Part shown: piece after piece, positions 34,046-41,572 of the stretch
Numbering within the stretch: position 1 is the stretch's first letter
Layout: every line of letters starts with the position of its first letter
Assembly: GCF_009906315.1 (NCBI RefSeq)
Contig: NZ_JAAALL010000002.1
Coordinates: 1-44,187, forward strand
Source: Kineococcus vitellinus
Lineage (GTDB): Bacteria; Actinomycetota; Actinomycetes; Actinomycetales; Kineococcaceae
Length of the DNA: 44,187 nucleotides
Direction: 5' to 3'
Translations under genes and position numbers: made by a program
Notes under the pieces: generated by a model
Databases searched by the model: none
The model's input: only the letters and a program-made list of their open reading frames with translations
Told to the model about the DNA's origin: nothing

Positions 34046-34859
34046 ATGTCCCCTGACACCATGAAGGCCGTCGTCCTGACCCGTTTCGGCGGCCCGGACG
34101 GTCTCGAACTGCGCGCCGTTCCCGTGCCGGAGGTCGGACCCCGCCAGGTGCGGGTCCGCGTCCACGCGACCGCCGTCAACCCGCTCGACGTCCAGATCCG
34201 TCGCGGGGACCACGCGCGCCAGGTCCCCCCCCCCGGCGATCACCGGACACGACGTCTCCGGCGTGGTCGAGGAGGTCGGGTCCCGGGTGAGCGAGTTCCG
34301 CGCGGGTGACGAGGTCTACTACACGCCCGAGATCTTCGGCGGCGCCGGCTCGTACGCCGAGCAGCACGTCGCCCACGTCGGCCTCGTCGGCCGCAAGCCG
34401 GTGAACCTCAGCCACCTCGAAGCGGCGAGCCTGACGCTCGTCGGCGGCACGGTGTGGGAGTCCCTCGTGGTGAGGGCGCAGCTCACCGTCGGTGAGACCG
34501 TGGTCGTCCACGGCGGCGCTGGGGGCGTCGGCTCGATCGCGAGGAGCCCGCTGACGCTCGCGGACTCCGGGCGCGTCGTCAGCATCGTCGACACCTCGCA
34601 GCCGCAGAACCTCATCGAGGCCTGGGGCAGGAACGCCGCCTACCACTTCGTCTTCACCCGGCAGAGCCGCGGCACGCTGGACGCGCTCACCGACCTCGTC
34701 GAGCGCGGCCTCGTGAGACCGGTCATCGGCGCGACCTTGCCGCTCGCGCTGACGGCGCAGGCTCACGAGCTCGTGCAGGACAGGCGCTCGTACGCGCTCC
34801 ACGGCAAGGTCGCGACCGACGTGGCGGGCGACACCCTCGCTCTGCCCCCTCGCCGGTAG
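34046..34859 (+). pseudogene. NADPH:quinone oxidoreductase (zinc-free MDR family), frameshifted and internally deleted
   Basis: Starts at ATG 34046 behind GGAGGAG. The N-terminal text [20 protein letters not shown] and [20 protein letters not shown] fits the family. A run of ten C (34225-34234) shifts the frame; removing one C restores [37 protein letters not shown] and [20 protein letters not shown]. The text then jumps from GSIA directly to a part that normally lies about 70 residues later ([20 protein letters not shown]), so most of the Rossmann nucleotide-binding part is gone. Total length is about 270 codons against about 335 expected. Non-functional by the deletion even if the C run is a sequencing error. 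Confidence 0.8.
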
Positions 34860-35106
34860 CCGTCCCGTTCGAGGGGCCGACCTCGCACGGACGCGGGGGA
34901 CGGGTGCACGCCGGGCCGAGAGCGTGTCCCGGGCACGTGGTCCACCCCCGGGCCTCTCGTGCCGTGCGCTCGGCACCTACGACCAAGGTCGCAACCCGAG
35001 TGCGCACCCGCGCCGGATGTGCGGGGGTGGCGCAGCCAGCAGGCTGGAGCCCGTCGGTCGGTGCGGCGCGAGCAGCGCCTGCACACCGCGGCACCGAGGA
35101 GCACCC

Positions 35107-35307
35107 ATGCCTGATCGACCAGCCGTCCTGCGGCCCGGCCGCGCGGTGCTCGTCCGCGCTCCGCGGGTCCTGCCGACGCAGGTGGACGCACGGCGACGGC
35201 GAGGACCCCTGAGCACGCACGTGCGCCCTAGCATGACGAGCCAGCTCCCCGGCGCCGCCACGCACCAGGCCGGTGGCGCCACGAGGGGGAGGTGGAGTCC
35301 TTGGTGA
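35107..35307 (+). CDS. Small hypothetical protein upstream of the histidine kinase
   Basis: 66 codons from ATG 35107 with GAGGAG 5 nt upstream. Its TGA at 35305-35307 overlaps GTG 35304, a likely histidine-kinase start, in a GTGA arrangement, which argues for translational coupling. The peptide is Arg/Pro-rich with no family match. It could be a leader cistron rather than a functional protein. Confidence 0.4.
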   Translation: MPDRPAVLRPGRAVLVRAPRVLPTQVDARRRRGPLSTHVRPSMTSQLPGAATHQAGGATRGRWSPW

Positions 35308-36665
35308 AGCACCGGGACCGGCTCGAGGACGGCCCGTCCCGCGAGGACGTCGCGCCCCGCGACGGCGTCCCGCGCCACCCGCTCAAGCCGCGGTGGCTGC
35401 TGCGGCTGGACCGGGCCGCCCCGCAGGGCGGGATCGTGCGCGACGCCCTCTTCGCCGGGGCCGTGACGCTGCTCACCGCGGCCCTGCTGGCCTACACCCT
35501 CGGCTACGCGGTCCCGGCCACGGGGAGGTCCGTGCAGTACCCGCGGGAGTGGGCGGTCATCGCGATCGCGTGCGCGCAGGCCCTGCTGCTGACGTCGCGC
35601 CGCCGGCACCCGCTCGGCTGCTTCGTGGCCGTGGTCACGGTCCAGCTGGTGCTGAACGCCCTGCCGGGCTACACCGTGCGGGGTCCGGCGCTGGTGATCG
35701 CGGCCTACTCCCTGGGCACGGCGTGGAGCGGGCTGCGGGCGCAGTCGGCCGCGGCCCTCGCCGTCCTCGCCGAGCTCGTGGTGACGGTCGCCGTCGTGCT
35801 CCCGGGCCCCGACGACCTCCTGCTGAGCACCGTCGACGGCGCCCTCGGCGCGCTGCTGCTCTACAACGTGCCGGCCCTGGCCGGAGCGGCGATGAGCACC
35901 AGGCGCCGCTACACCGAGCTGCTGGCCCAGCAGGCGGCGGACGTCGCCGCGGCCCAGCGGGCATCGGTCCTGGCCGCGGTGGTGGCCGAGCGCTCCCGGA
36001 TGGCCCGGGAGCTGCACGACGTCGCCGCCCACCACCTGTCCGGCATGGTGGTGCAGGCGGCGGCCGTGGAGAAGCTGGTGGACCGGGATCCACCGGCGGC
36101 CAGGGCCGGCGCGGCGTGGATCCGCGCCCAGGGCCGGCAGACGCTGGACAACCTGCGCCTGACCGTCGGCGTGCTGCGCGAGACCTCGGAGCAGACCAGC
36201 GGTGCGGGGACGGGGGCCGAACGCACCCCCACGCCGGGACTGGCATCGCTGGAGGAGCTGGTGCAGACCGCCCGCGAGCTCGGCACGTCGGTCGAGCTCA
36301 TCCGCCGGGGACCGCCACGGACCCTGCCGCCCATCGCGGACATCTCCTGCTTCCGCGTCGCCCAGGAGGCGCTCTCGAACGCCCGCCAGCACGCCCCGGG
36401 GGCAGCGGTGACCATCCTGCTCGAACTCAGCCCGCACGAGGTCGGGCTCGAGGTCAGCGACTCCGGCTCACCGCAGGCCGCCCGCCCCAGGCGTGCAGGA
36501 GCCGGAGTCGGGCTCATCGGGATGCGCGAGCGCGCGGAGCTGATCGGGGCCGACTTCAGCGCCGGCCCGCTGCCCGGCGGTGGCTGGCGGGTGCGCCTGC
36601 GGATCCCGGTCGCCGCGATCGACCACCTGCCGGCCTGGCTGCCGGCGCAGGAGCAGGCCCCGTGA
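35304..36665 (+). CDS. Sensor histidine kinase, NarL/DesK type (HisKA_3)
   Basis: 453 residues. GTG 35304 is preferred to GTG 35292 because GGTGGAG stands 6 nt before it and it overlaps the small upstream frame. Several N-terminal membrane segments (ALFAGAVTLLTAALLAYTLG, WAVIAIACAQALLL, FVAVVTVQLVLNALPG, ALAVLAELVVTVAVVLPG, LGALLLYNVPALAGAA). Then the dimerisation/phosphoacceptor helix ERSRMARELHDVAAHHLSGM with His at about 238, and a C-terminal ATPase part with the N-box SCFRVAQEALSNARQHAPG and G-box GAGVGLIGMRERAEL. Coupled by GTGA to its response regulator. Signal unknown; sensing is probably within the membrane because no large outer loop is present. Confidence 0.92.
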   Translation: MKHRDRLEDGPSREDVAPRDGVPRHPLKPRWLLRLDRAAPQGGIVRDALFAGAVTLLTAALLAYTLGYAVPATGRSVQYPREWAVIAIACAQALLLTSRRRHPLGCFVAVVTVQLVLNALPGYTVRGPALVIAAYSLGTAWSGLRAQSAAALAVLAELVVTVAVVLPGPDDLLLSTVDGALGALLLYNVPALAGAAMSTRRRYTELLAQQAADVAAAQRASVLAAVVAERSRMARELHDVAAHHLSGMVVQAAAVEKLVDRDPPAARAGAAWIRAQGRQTLDNLRLTVGVLRETSEQTSGAGTGAERTPTPGLASLEELVQTARELGTSVELIRRGPPRTLPPIADISCFRVAQEALSNARQHAPGAAVTILLELSPHEVGLEVSDSGSPQAARPRRAGAGVGLIGMRERAELIGADFSAGPLPGGGWRVRLRIPVAAIDHLPAWLPAQEQAP

Positions 36666-37336
36666 TCCGGGTGCTGCTGGTCGACGACCAGGCGGTGGTG
36701 CGGGCGGGGTTCCGGGTGATCCTGGAGGAGGCCGGCGACATCGCGGTGGTGGGGGAGGCCGGCGGTGGGCGCGAGGGCGTCGAGCAGGCCCGGCGGCTGC
36801 GACCGGACGTCATCTGCATGGACGTGCGGATGCCGGGCGGGGACGGGCTGGAGGCCACCCGGGCCGTCCTGGCCCAGCTCGACCCCGCCCCGGCGGTCCT
36901 GGTGGTGACCACCTTCGACCTCGACGAGTACGTCTTCGGCGCTCTGGAGGCCGGGGCCAGCGGCTTCGTCCTCAAGGACACCGATCCCGACGAGCTGGTC
37001 GAGGCGGTCCGCCGGCTGGCCGCGGGCTTCGGGCTGGTGGACCACAGCGTCACCCGCAGGGTGATCGCGGAGTTCGCCCGGCGGCGGCCACCCGTGCCCG
37101 ACGGGGCCGCCGCCCGGATCGCCCTGACCGCCCGGGAGACCGAGATCGTGCAGCTGCTGGCGCGGGGCTTCTCCAACGCCGAGATCGCCGCCGAGCTCGT
37201 GGTGGAGACCAGCACCGTCAAGTCCCACCTGGGGCGGGCCATGACCAAGATCGGAACCCGGGACCGCCTGCAGACGGTGGTCTGGGCCTACCAGCACGGG
37301 CTGGTCGGCGAGCGTGGTGCAGGTGGAGCGTCGTGA
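36662..37336 (+). CDS. NarL/LuxR-type response regulator
   Basis: 224 residues from GTG 36662. Receiver domain: acidic pair DD at 8-9, phospho-Asp 54 (ICMDVRMPG), Thr in VVTTFD, and Lys in FVLKDTDP. C-terminal LuxR helix-turn-helix: LTARETEIVQLLARGFSNAE then IAAELVVETSTVKSHLGRAM (about 157-196). Cognate regulator of the overlapping histidine kinase. Targets unknown; none of the nearby shared elements lies directly before this operon. Confidence 0.95.
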   Translation: MIRVLLVDDQAVVRAGFRVILEEAGDIAVVGEAGGGREGVEQARRLRPDVICMDVRMPGGDGLEATRAVLAQLDPAPAVLVVTTFDLDEYVFGALEAGASGFVLKDTDPDELVEAVRRLAAGFGLVDHSVTRRVIAEFARRRPPVPDGAAARIALTARETEIVQLLARGFSNAEIAAELVVETSTVKSHLGRAMTKIGTRDRLQTVVWAYQHGLVGERGAGGAS

Positions 37337-37441
37337 GGCGAGCGGACCGTGCTCGCGCGCTCGAGCTCACCGGGCACCCGCCCGGCCGACAGCCCGGTGC
37401 AGCCGGGACCGGTCGGCAGGTTCTCGCAGGAGGAGGCGCCG

Positions 37442-37723
37442 GTGTCGTGTGATGCGAGCGAGCGGGCGACCGTCGGCCGGGCCGCGCCTGCGGAAGTGCG
37501 GACGACCCGCGCCGCGTCCGGGGGAGCGGGCGAGCCGCAGCCGGTCGAGCAGCCGGTCGAGCAGCCGGTCGAGCAGCCCGTCGAGCAGCCGGTCGAGCAG
37601 CACCCGCACCCCGTCACGGCGCTGCCGCTCGCGTCGACGCCGGGCCGGGCTTCGAGCTCGCGTCGGGTGCCGGTCGGCATCATCGCCGGCGTCCACTGGT
37701 TCCGGCTCGTGGAACGTCTCTGA
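37442..37723 (+). CDS. Small hypothetical protein with PVEQ repeats
   Basis: 93 codons from GTG 37442 behind AGGAGGAGG with good spacing; a longer frame upstream has no such site. The centre encodes five PVEQ units, and the C-terminal half is Arg/Ser-rich ending in GIIAGVHWFRLVERL. No family recognised. A CDS mainly because of the ribosome-binding site; the antisense strand would encode an implausible Cys/Ser/Thr/Gly repeat. Confidence 0.4.
   Translation: MSCDASERATVGRAAPAEVRTTRAASGGAGEPQPVEQPVEQPVEQPVEQPVEQHPHPVTALPLASTPGRASSSRRVPVGIIAGVHWFRLVERL
37541..37600. repeat. 12-bp tandem repeat, five units
   Basis: Five head-to-tail copies of CCGGTCGAGCAG; the fourth has CCC for CCG. In frame with the PVEQ protein, so unit gain or loss by slippage would not break its reading frame. 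Confidence 0.9.
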
Positions 37724-37744
37724 GCGCTGACCGGGAGGAGCCCC

Positions 37745-38536
37745 ATGTCGTGGAGCACGAGGGAACTGGCGGCTCTCGCCGGCACGACGGTCAACACCGT
37801 CCGGCACTACCACCGCCGCGGTCTGCTCGAGGAACCCGAGCGCGGCAGCAACGGGTACAAGCGCTACGGCGTCGACCACCTCGTCCGCCTGCTGCAGATC
37901 AGGCGCCTGCGGGACGTCGGAGTACCCATCGCGGAGCTGCAGCAGCACGGTTCCGGCGTCGGGACGTCACCACGGGTGCTCCGGCAGATCGACGCCGAGC
38001 TGGTGGCGACGATCGAACGCAGCCGCCGAGCACGCGCGGAGATCGAGGCGATGCTGCACCACGACTCCACCGGCGAGGTCCCGCCCGGCTTCGAGCAGGT
38101 GGCGCAGCGGTTGTCGCCGCGCGAGCGTTCGCTGACGCTGATCTACTCCCAGCTCTACGACGAAGACGCCATGGCCGACGTCCGGGAGATGGTCGACCAG
38201 GAGGTCGACGAGGCGACGGTGGAGTTCGAGGAACTGCCCGCGGACGCCGACGAGGCGACGCGGGACCGGCTGGCGCGGGAGTTCTCGGGCACCATCGCCA
38301 GGGCCCTGACCGAGTACCCGTGGCTCACGGCGCCGCGGGAGCGCCTCCTGAAGGACGAGAGGACCACCGCCTCGACCTGGTCGACGTCCGTGGTGGCGTT
38401 GTACAACCGCGCTCAGCTGGACGTGCTGGTGCGGGCGAGCGCGCTCGCGCAGGAGCAGCGCTCGGGTGCAGCGGTACCCGTCGGCGTCGCGGAGGAGCCG
38501 GTCGCCGGCGGGACCAGGAGCCTGCGGTCCGCGTGA
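37745..38536 (+). CDS. MerR family transcriptional regulator
   Basis: 263 residues from ATG 37745 with GGGAGGAG upstream. The N-terminal winged helix is clear: STRELAALAGTTVNTVRHYH, RRGLLEEPERGSNGYKRYGV, DHLVRLLQIRRLRDVGVPIA. An antiparallel coiled coil (about 78-105) and an about 150-residue C-terminal helical effector part follow, longer than in metal-type MerR proteins and without their cysteine ligands, so a small-molecule inducer is more likely. No MerR-type spaced promoter was recognised in the immediate surroundings. Confidence 0.92.
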   Translation: MSWSTRELAALAGTTVNTVRHYHRRGLLEEPERGSNGYKRYGVDHLVRLLQIRRLRDVGVPIAELQQHGSGVGTSPRVLRQIDAELVATIERSRRARAEIEAMLHHDSTGEVPPGFEQVAQRLSPRERSLTLIYSQLYDEDAMADVREMVDQEVDEATVEFEELPADADEATRDRLAREFSGTIARALTEYPWLTAPRERLLKDERTTASTWSTSVVALYNRAQLDVLVRASALAQEQRSGAAVPVGVAEEPVAGGTRSLRSA

Positions 38537-38603
38537 CGGCCGTCGTCGCTGCGCCCGGCGAGTGCCCGACGAGGACCCGGCAGCGCCGGTGGGTGAGCGG
38601 GTC

Positions 38604-39368
38604 TCAGCGGCTGGGCGCGAAGGCGACGTCCACGCCGAGGGCGGCGAGGACGGCGGTGGCCACGGCGTCGGGGTGGGAGACGCCGACCGCGTGCGAGGCG
38701 CCGGGCACGACGGTGGTCCCGCGCGCGCCGGCGCGGGTCGCCATGGCGGCCAGCGCGGCGGCGGGGATGTTCAGGTCGGCGTCGCCGTACACCGACCACG
38801 AGGGCAGCCGCTTCCACGCCGGCTCCACCGCCAGCTCCTCGGCCAGCGCCGCCTCGGTGACCGGGCGCTGGGTGGTCGCCATCGTCGTGGCCAGCGCGGG
38901 GTCGACGTCGGCGGCGAACTGCGCGGCGAAGCGGGCGGGGTCGATGCGGAACTCCTGCCCGCCGCCGGAGAGCGGGTGGGCCAGCAGCGTCCCGCCCAGG
39001 GTGCTGCCCGGGTAGCGCCCGGACAGCACCAGCGCGCTCTCGCCGCGCTCGGGTGCGAAGGCGGCGACGTAGACGAGCGCGCTGACCTGCTCACCCAGGG
39101 CGTCGGCGGCGGCGGTGATGACCATGCCGCCGTAGGAGTGCCCGATGAGCACGACAGGGCGGCCCAGGCCGCGGACGACGTCGGTGAGGTAGGCGGCGTC
39201 GGTGGCCACCGAGCGCAGCGGGTTGGCGGCCGCGACGACGTCGACGCCGCGCTCGCGCAAGGTCTCGGCGACACCTGCCCAGCTGGCGGACTCGGCGAAG
39301 GCGCCGTGCACGAGGACGGCGGTGGGTGTGGTACCGGACGAGGTGGAGTCGTTCTCGTTCACGGACAT
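38604..39368 (-). CDS. Alpha/beta hydrolase (EstC/salicylate-esterase-like)
   Basis: 254 residues from ATG 39368, preceded by GGAGAGG; the frame upstream is low-complexity Pro/Thr text. Features: TAVLVHGAFAESASW (oxyanion loop), nucleophile elbow LIGHSYGG with Ser 78, VYVAAFAPERGES, and VYGDADLNIP plus PGASHAVGVSHP supplying Asp and His. The family resembles plant-esterase-like alpha/beta hydrolases (PF12697). Cytosolic. Convergent with the MerR gene; no operon partners. Confidence 0.9.
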   Translation of the reverse strand: MSVNENDSTSSGTTPTAVLVHGAFAESASWAGVAETLRERGVDVVAAANPLRSVATDAAYLTDVVRGLGRPVVLIGHSYGGMVITAAADALGEQVSALVYVAAFAPERGESALVLSGRYPGSTLGGTLLAHPLSGGGQEFRIDPARFAAQFAADVDPALATTMATTQRPVTEAALAEELAVEPAWKRLPSWSVYGDADLNIPAAALAAMATRAGARGTTVVPGASHAVGVSHPDAVATAVLAALGVDVAFAPSR

Positions 39369-39388
39369 CTGCCTCTCCAGGAGTGGTT

Positions 39389-39406
39389 CCGGCTCCGTCG
39401 AGCCGG
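39389..39406 (-). other. Hairpin in the leader of the alpha/beta hydrolase gene
   Basis: CCGGCTC and GAGCCGG form a 7-bp stem with a 4-nt loop, about 20 nt before ATG 39368. A GGGGTA triplet repeat (39409-39426) lies just upstream of it in transcription order. Could affect translation or mark an attenuator; no further support. Confidence 0.35.
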
Positions 39407-39586
39407 ACGGGGTAGGGGTAGGGGTAGAAGGTTCGGGGCGACCGGTGCGGGTGGCCGAGCCGGGACACGCCGCAGGTGAGCGCGACGAACGCCGCTCCCG
39501 CCACGACCACACCCCGCGACCTGCGGGCCGGGGTCGGTGCCGGCTCGTGCGCGGCTCGCCCGACCCGTTCCCGTGGCTCCACCGGG

Positions 39587-40015
39587 TCAGCGGGTCGTGC
39601 CGAAGCGGCGGACGGACTGCGGGTGCAGCACGACGCGGACCTGCTCGGCGGCCAGGATCCCGTCGAGCTCACCGGCCCGCTGCGGGTCCCGCAGGTCCCA
39701 GTAGCGTGCCGCCAGCCGCGAGGCCAGCTCGCGCCCGCCGCCAGCCTCGATCGTGGCGCGTGCGGTGACGGACACCCAGCGCTCGCGCTCGCCGACCGGA
39801 GCGGCGACGACGAGGCAGGCGCGGGGGTCCAGACGCAGGCTGCGCAGCTTCGGCGAGTCGGGCCCGGTGAAGAACTGCAGCGTCGCCTCGGTGGTGACCT
39901 CGAACCACACGGGCCGCGGCTGCGGAGGTTGCGCGGCGGCGGCCACGGCGAGGAAGCCGTGCAGCGGGCGAGCGAGGAAGGCGGTGTCCTCGCGGGTCAA
40001 GGCGTCGGTCGTCAC
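39587..40015 (-). CDS. Pyridoxamine 5'-phosphate oxidase-fold (PPOX/FDOR) protein
   Basis: 142 residues from GTG 40015, with AGGGGGAG 6 nt upstream. Text typical of the split beta-barrel family: DTAFLARPLHGFLAVAAAAQ, RPVWFEVTTEATLQFFTGPD, SPKLRSLRLDPRACLVVAAP and GERERWVSVTARATIEAGG. Such small proteins bind FMN or F420 and reduce or detoxify small molecules. The C-terminus (VRVVLHPQSVRRFGTTR) also fits. Shared element copy B stands about 118 nt upstream and points at this gene. Confidence 0.88.
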   Translation of the reverse strand: MTTDALTREDTAFLARPLHGFLAVAAAAQPPQPRPVWFEVTTEATLQFFTGPDSPKLRSLRLDPRACLVVAAPVGERERWVSVTARATIEAGGGRELASRLAARYWDLRDPQRAGELDGILAAEQVRVVLHPQSVRRFGTTR

Positions 40016-40132
40016 GCGTTCTCCCCCTTCGCGGGAACGAGGCGCCAGGACGCGAGGTCGCCGGCGCCGGTACCGGTGCCGAAGACCTCGCGTCGAGCAC
40101 GTGGACCTCCGCACCACCCATCGCTGCAGTCG

Positions 40133-40158
40133 ACACCGTGTTCCCGGAACACCGTCAA
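40133..40158 (-). promoter_or_regulatory. Shared 26-nt element, copy B
   Basis: Read on the minus strand: TTGAC, 13 nt ending CCGGGAA, CACGGTGT. Includes the perfect 15-bp palindrome GTGTTCCCGGAACAC (40138-40152). Points towards the PPOX gene; back-to-back with copy C. Confidence 0.75.
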
Positions 40159-40202
40159 GCGCCGGGCTCGTGCAGCGGGCGCGCACCGCGGCTCGTCGGG
40201 TC

Positions 40203-40228
40203 TTGACACGGTTCCCGCAACACGGTGT
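40203..40228 (+). promoter_or_regulatory. Shared 26-nt element, copy C
   Basis: TTGAC, ACGGTTCCCGCAA, CACGGTGT. The palindrome is imperfect here, but TTGAC, the spacing and CACGGTGT are kept. Points towards the small genes at 40351 and 40410, 44 nt from copy B in divergent orientation. Confidence 0.75.
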
Positions 40229-40350
40229 GCGCTCCACGACGGCGCCTCGACGCCGGCGACCGCCCACGGGTGCGCGCCGGCCGCCGGAGCCGCGGTGTTC
40301 GACCTCACGACGGGTGCTCCGGCGGATCGCTGCCGGTGGGAGGAGAGACG

Positions 40351-40413
40351 ATGGTCACGGTCGGGTGCGGCGCAGCGACCCGGGTGCTCGCCGGTCCGCG
40401 GGTCGAACCGTGA
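40351..40413 (+). CDS. 20-residue leader peptide
   Basis: ATG 40351 sits behind a strong GGAGGAGAG. Twenty codons (VTVGCGAATRVLAGPRVEP after Met) end in a TGA that overlaps GTG 40410 of the next gene (GTGA). A good ribosome-binding site with a very short product and coupled downstream gene suggests a leader cistron. Alternatively it is the true start of one gene broken by a frameshift. Confidence 0.45.
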   Translation: MVTVGCGAATRVLAGPRVEP

Positions 40414-40655
40414 GCGGGCCGGCGGACGGGTCGCCGCACGAGGCGAGGCGCGCAGCGGCCGAGCTGCGCCTGGCCACCGCGGCCGTGCGTGCGCGCCACG
40501 AGCGGGCCGTCCGGCGGCGCCGCGCGGTCGTTGCTGCTCGCTGGGCGGAGGTGGTGGCCCGCGCCGATCGCGGCCCGCAGGAGCTGCAGGTGGAGGCGGA
40601 GGTGGAGGACGCTCGCGACGAGCAGGCGTCGAACGCTCCTCGCGCCGCTCGGTGA
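40410..40655 (+). CDS. Small helical (coiled-coil) hypothetical protein
   Basis: 81 residues from GTG 40410, coupled by GTGA to the leader peptide. Ala/Arg/Glu-rich and predicted fully helical: EARRAAAELRLATAAVRARH, RRAVVAARWAEVVARADRGP, LQVEAEVEDARDEQ. No family recognised. Lies downstream of shared element copy C. Confidence 0.55.
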   Translation: MSGPADGSPHEARRAAAELRLATAAVRARHERAVRRRRAVVAARWAEVVARADRGPQELQVEAEVEDARDEQASNAPRAAR

Positions 40656-40777
40656 GCCCTGGCCCCGCCCATCGCGAGGGTGTGCGTCGACCGTCGCGCG
40701 CCACCCACGTCGACGCGGCGGTCGGTCCGTGCACGGGCACCTGCGAGCACGAGCAGCGGACGGGCGGCGACCGCTCC

Positions 40778-41493
40778 TCAGCCCTGGCCGGGCGGGGTGC
40801 CGGTCAGGAGCGCCGACAGCGGCAGGGCCAGGTTGTTCACGACGTGCACCACCACGGCGGGCCAGATGCTTCCGCTGCGTCGCAGCACCTCGGCTGCGAC
40901 CACGCCGACGAGAAGGCGCTCGGCAACGCCAGGTTCACACCGTGGAACAGGGCGAAGACCGCGGCGCTGCCGAACACCCCGACCGCGGGACCGTGGCGCA
41001 GCAGGGCGTTCGCCACGACGCCGCGGAAGAACAGCTCCTCGCCGAGCGGTGTGAGGAACGACAGCAGGGCGAGGGTGGCGAGCAGGGGCAGCACGCCGGC
41101 CGCCGCCGCGTCCCAGTACGAGCCCTGCGGATCCTGCAGCCCCGTGACGGCGAGCAGCCCGACGTTGACGAGGCCCTTGAGCACCAGTGCCGCGACCCCC
41201 GCGGCTGCTCCGGCCACGAGCCACCGCCACGAGGTCCTCCGCACGCCGAAGGCCGACCAGGAGCGCAGCCGGATCAGCGCGGCTGCGGCGAAGCCGACGA
41301 GGCCGACGAGACCCGACCAGCCGGCGAGCAGCAGCCCTCGGCCCACGGGCTCGAGGGTGCCGAGCGGGCCGATCAGCGGCAGCAGGAGGAGGACCGCCCC
41401 GCCGGCGAGCGAACCGGCGGTGATCTCGGGCCAGCCCGGCCGCCTCGCGGTGGCCCAGCCGGGGCGCGCAGCGTCGTCGTCCTGCCTCGTCAT
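40778..41493 (-). pseudogene. CPBP intramembrane metalloprotease, frameshifted
   Basis: From ATG 41493 the frame gives a polytopic membrane protein (SLAGGAVLLLLPLIGPLG, GLLLAGWSGLVGLVGFAAAA, VAGAAAGVAALVLKGLVN) with CPBP motif 1 GEELFFRGVV (EExxxR) and motif 2 FALFHGVNL (FxxxH). Near 40915-40922 the frame shifts, and the other frame supplies the remainder: LLVGVVAAEVLRRSGSIWPA and motif 3 VVHVVNNLALPLSALL (HxxxN). All catalytic motifs exist but lie in two frames. Either a single-base sequencing error or a recent inactivation. No ribosome-binding site; shared element copy D abuts the start, so the transcript may be leaderless. Confidence 0.82.
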
Positions 41494-41504
41494 GGGAACA
41501 CGGC

Positions 41505-41530
41505 ACACCGTGTCCTCACGACAGGGTCAA
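41505..41530 (-). promoter_or_regulatory. Shared 26-nt element, copy D
   Basis: Minus strand: TTGAC, CCTGTCGTGAGGA, CACGGTGT, ending 11 nt before ATG 41493 of the CPBP gene. The inner palindrome is degenerate, but both conserved ends and the 13-nt spacing are exact. Confidence 0.75.
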
Positions 41531-41572
41531 CACGAGCGTGGGCTGGACGTCGTGGCGCGGTCGCGGACCGCG

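Noticed and set aside
33639-34064. Plus-strand frame before the quinone oxidoreductase
   Set aside because: Arg/Pro-rich shadow text across shared element A; no start signal.
37541-37600. Possible CRISPR-like array
   Set aside because: Direct 12-bp tandem units without spacers, inside a coding frame.
37288-37797. Cys/Ser/Thr/Gly-repeat protein on the minus strand
   Set aside because: It is the antisense reading of the PVEQ repeats, with no start signal.
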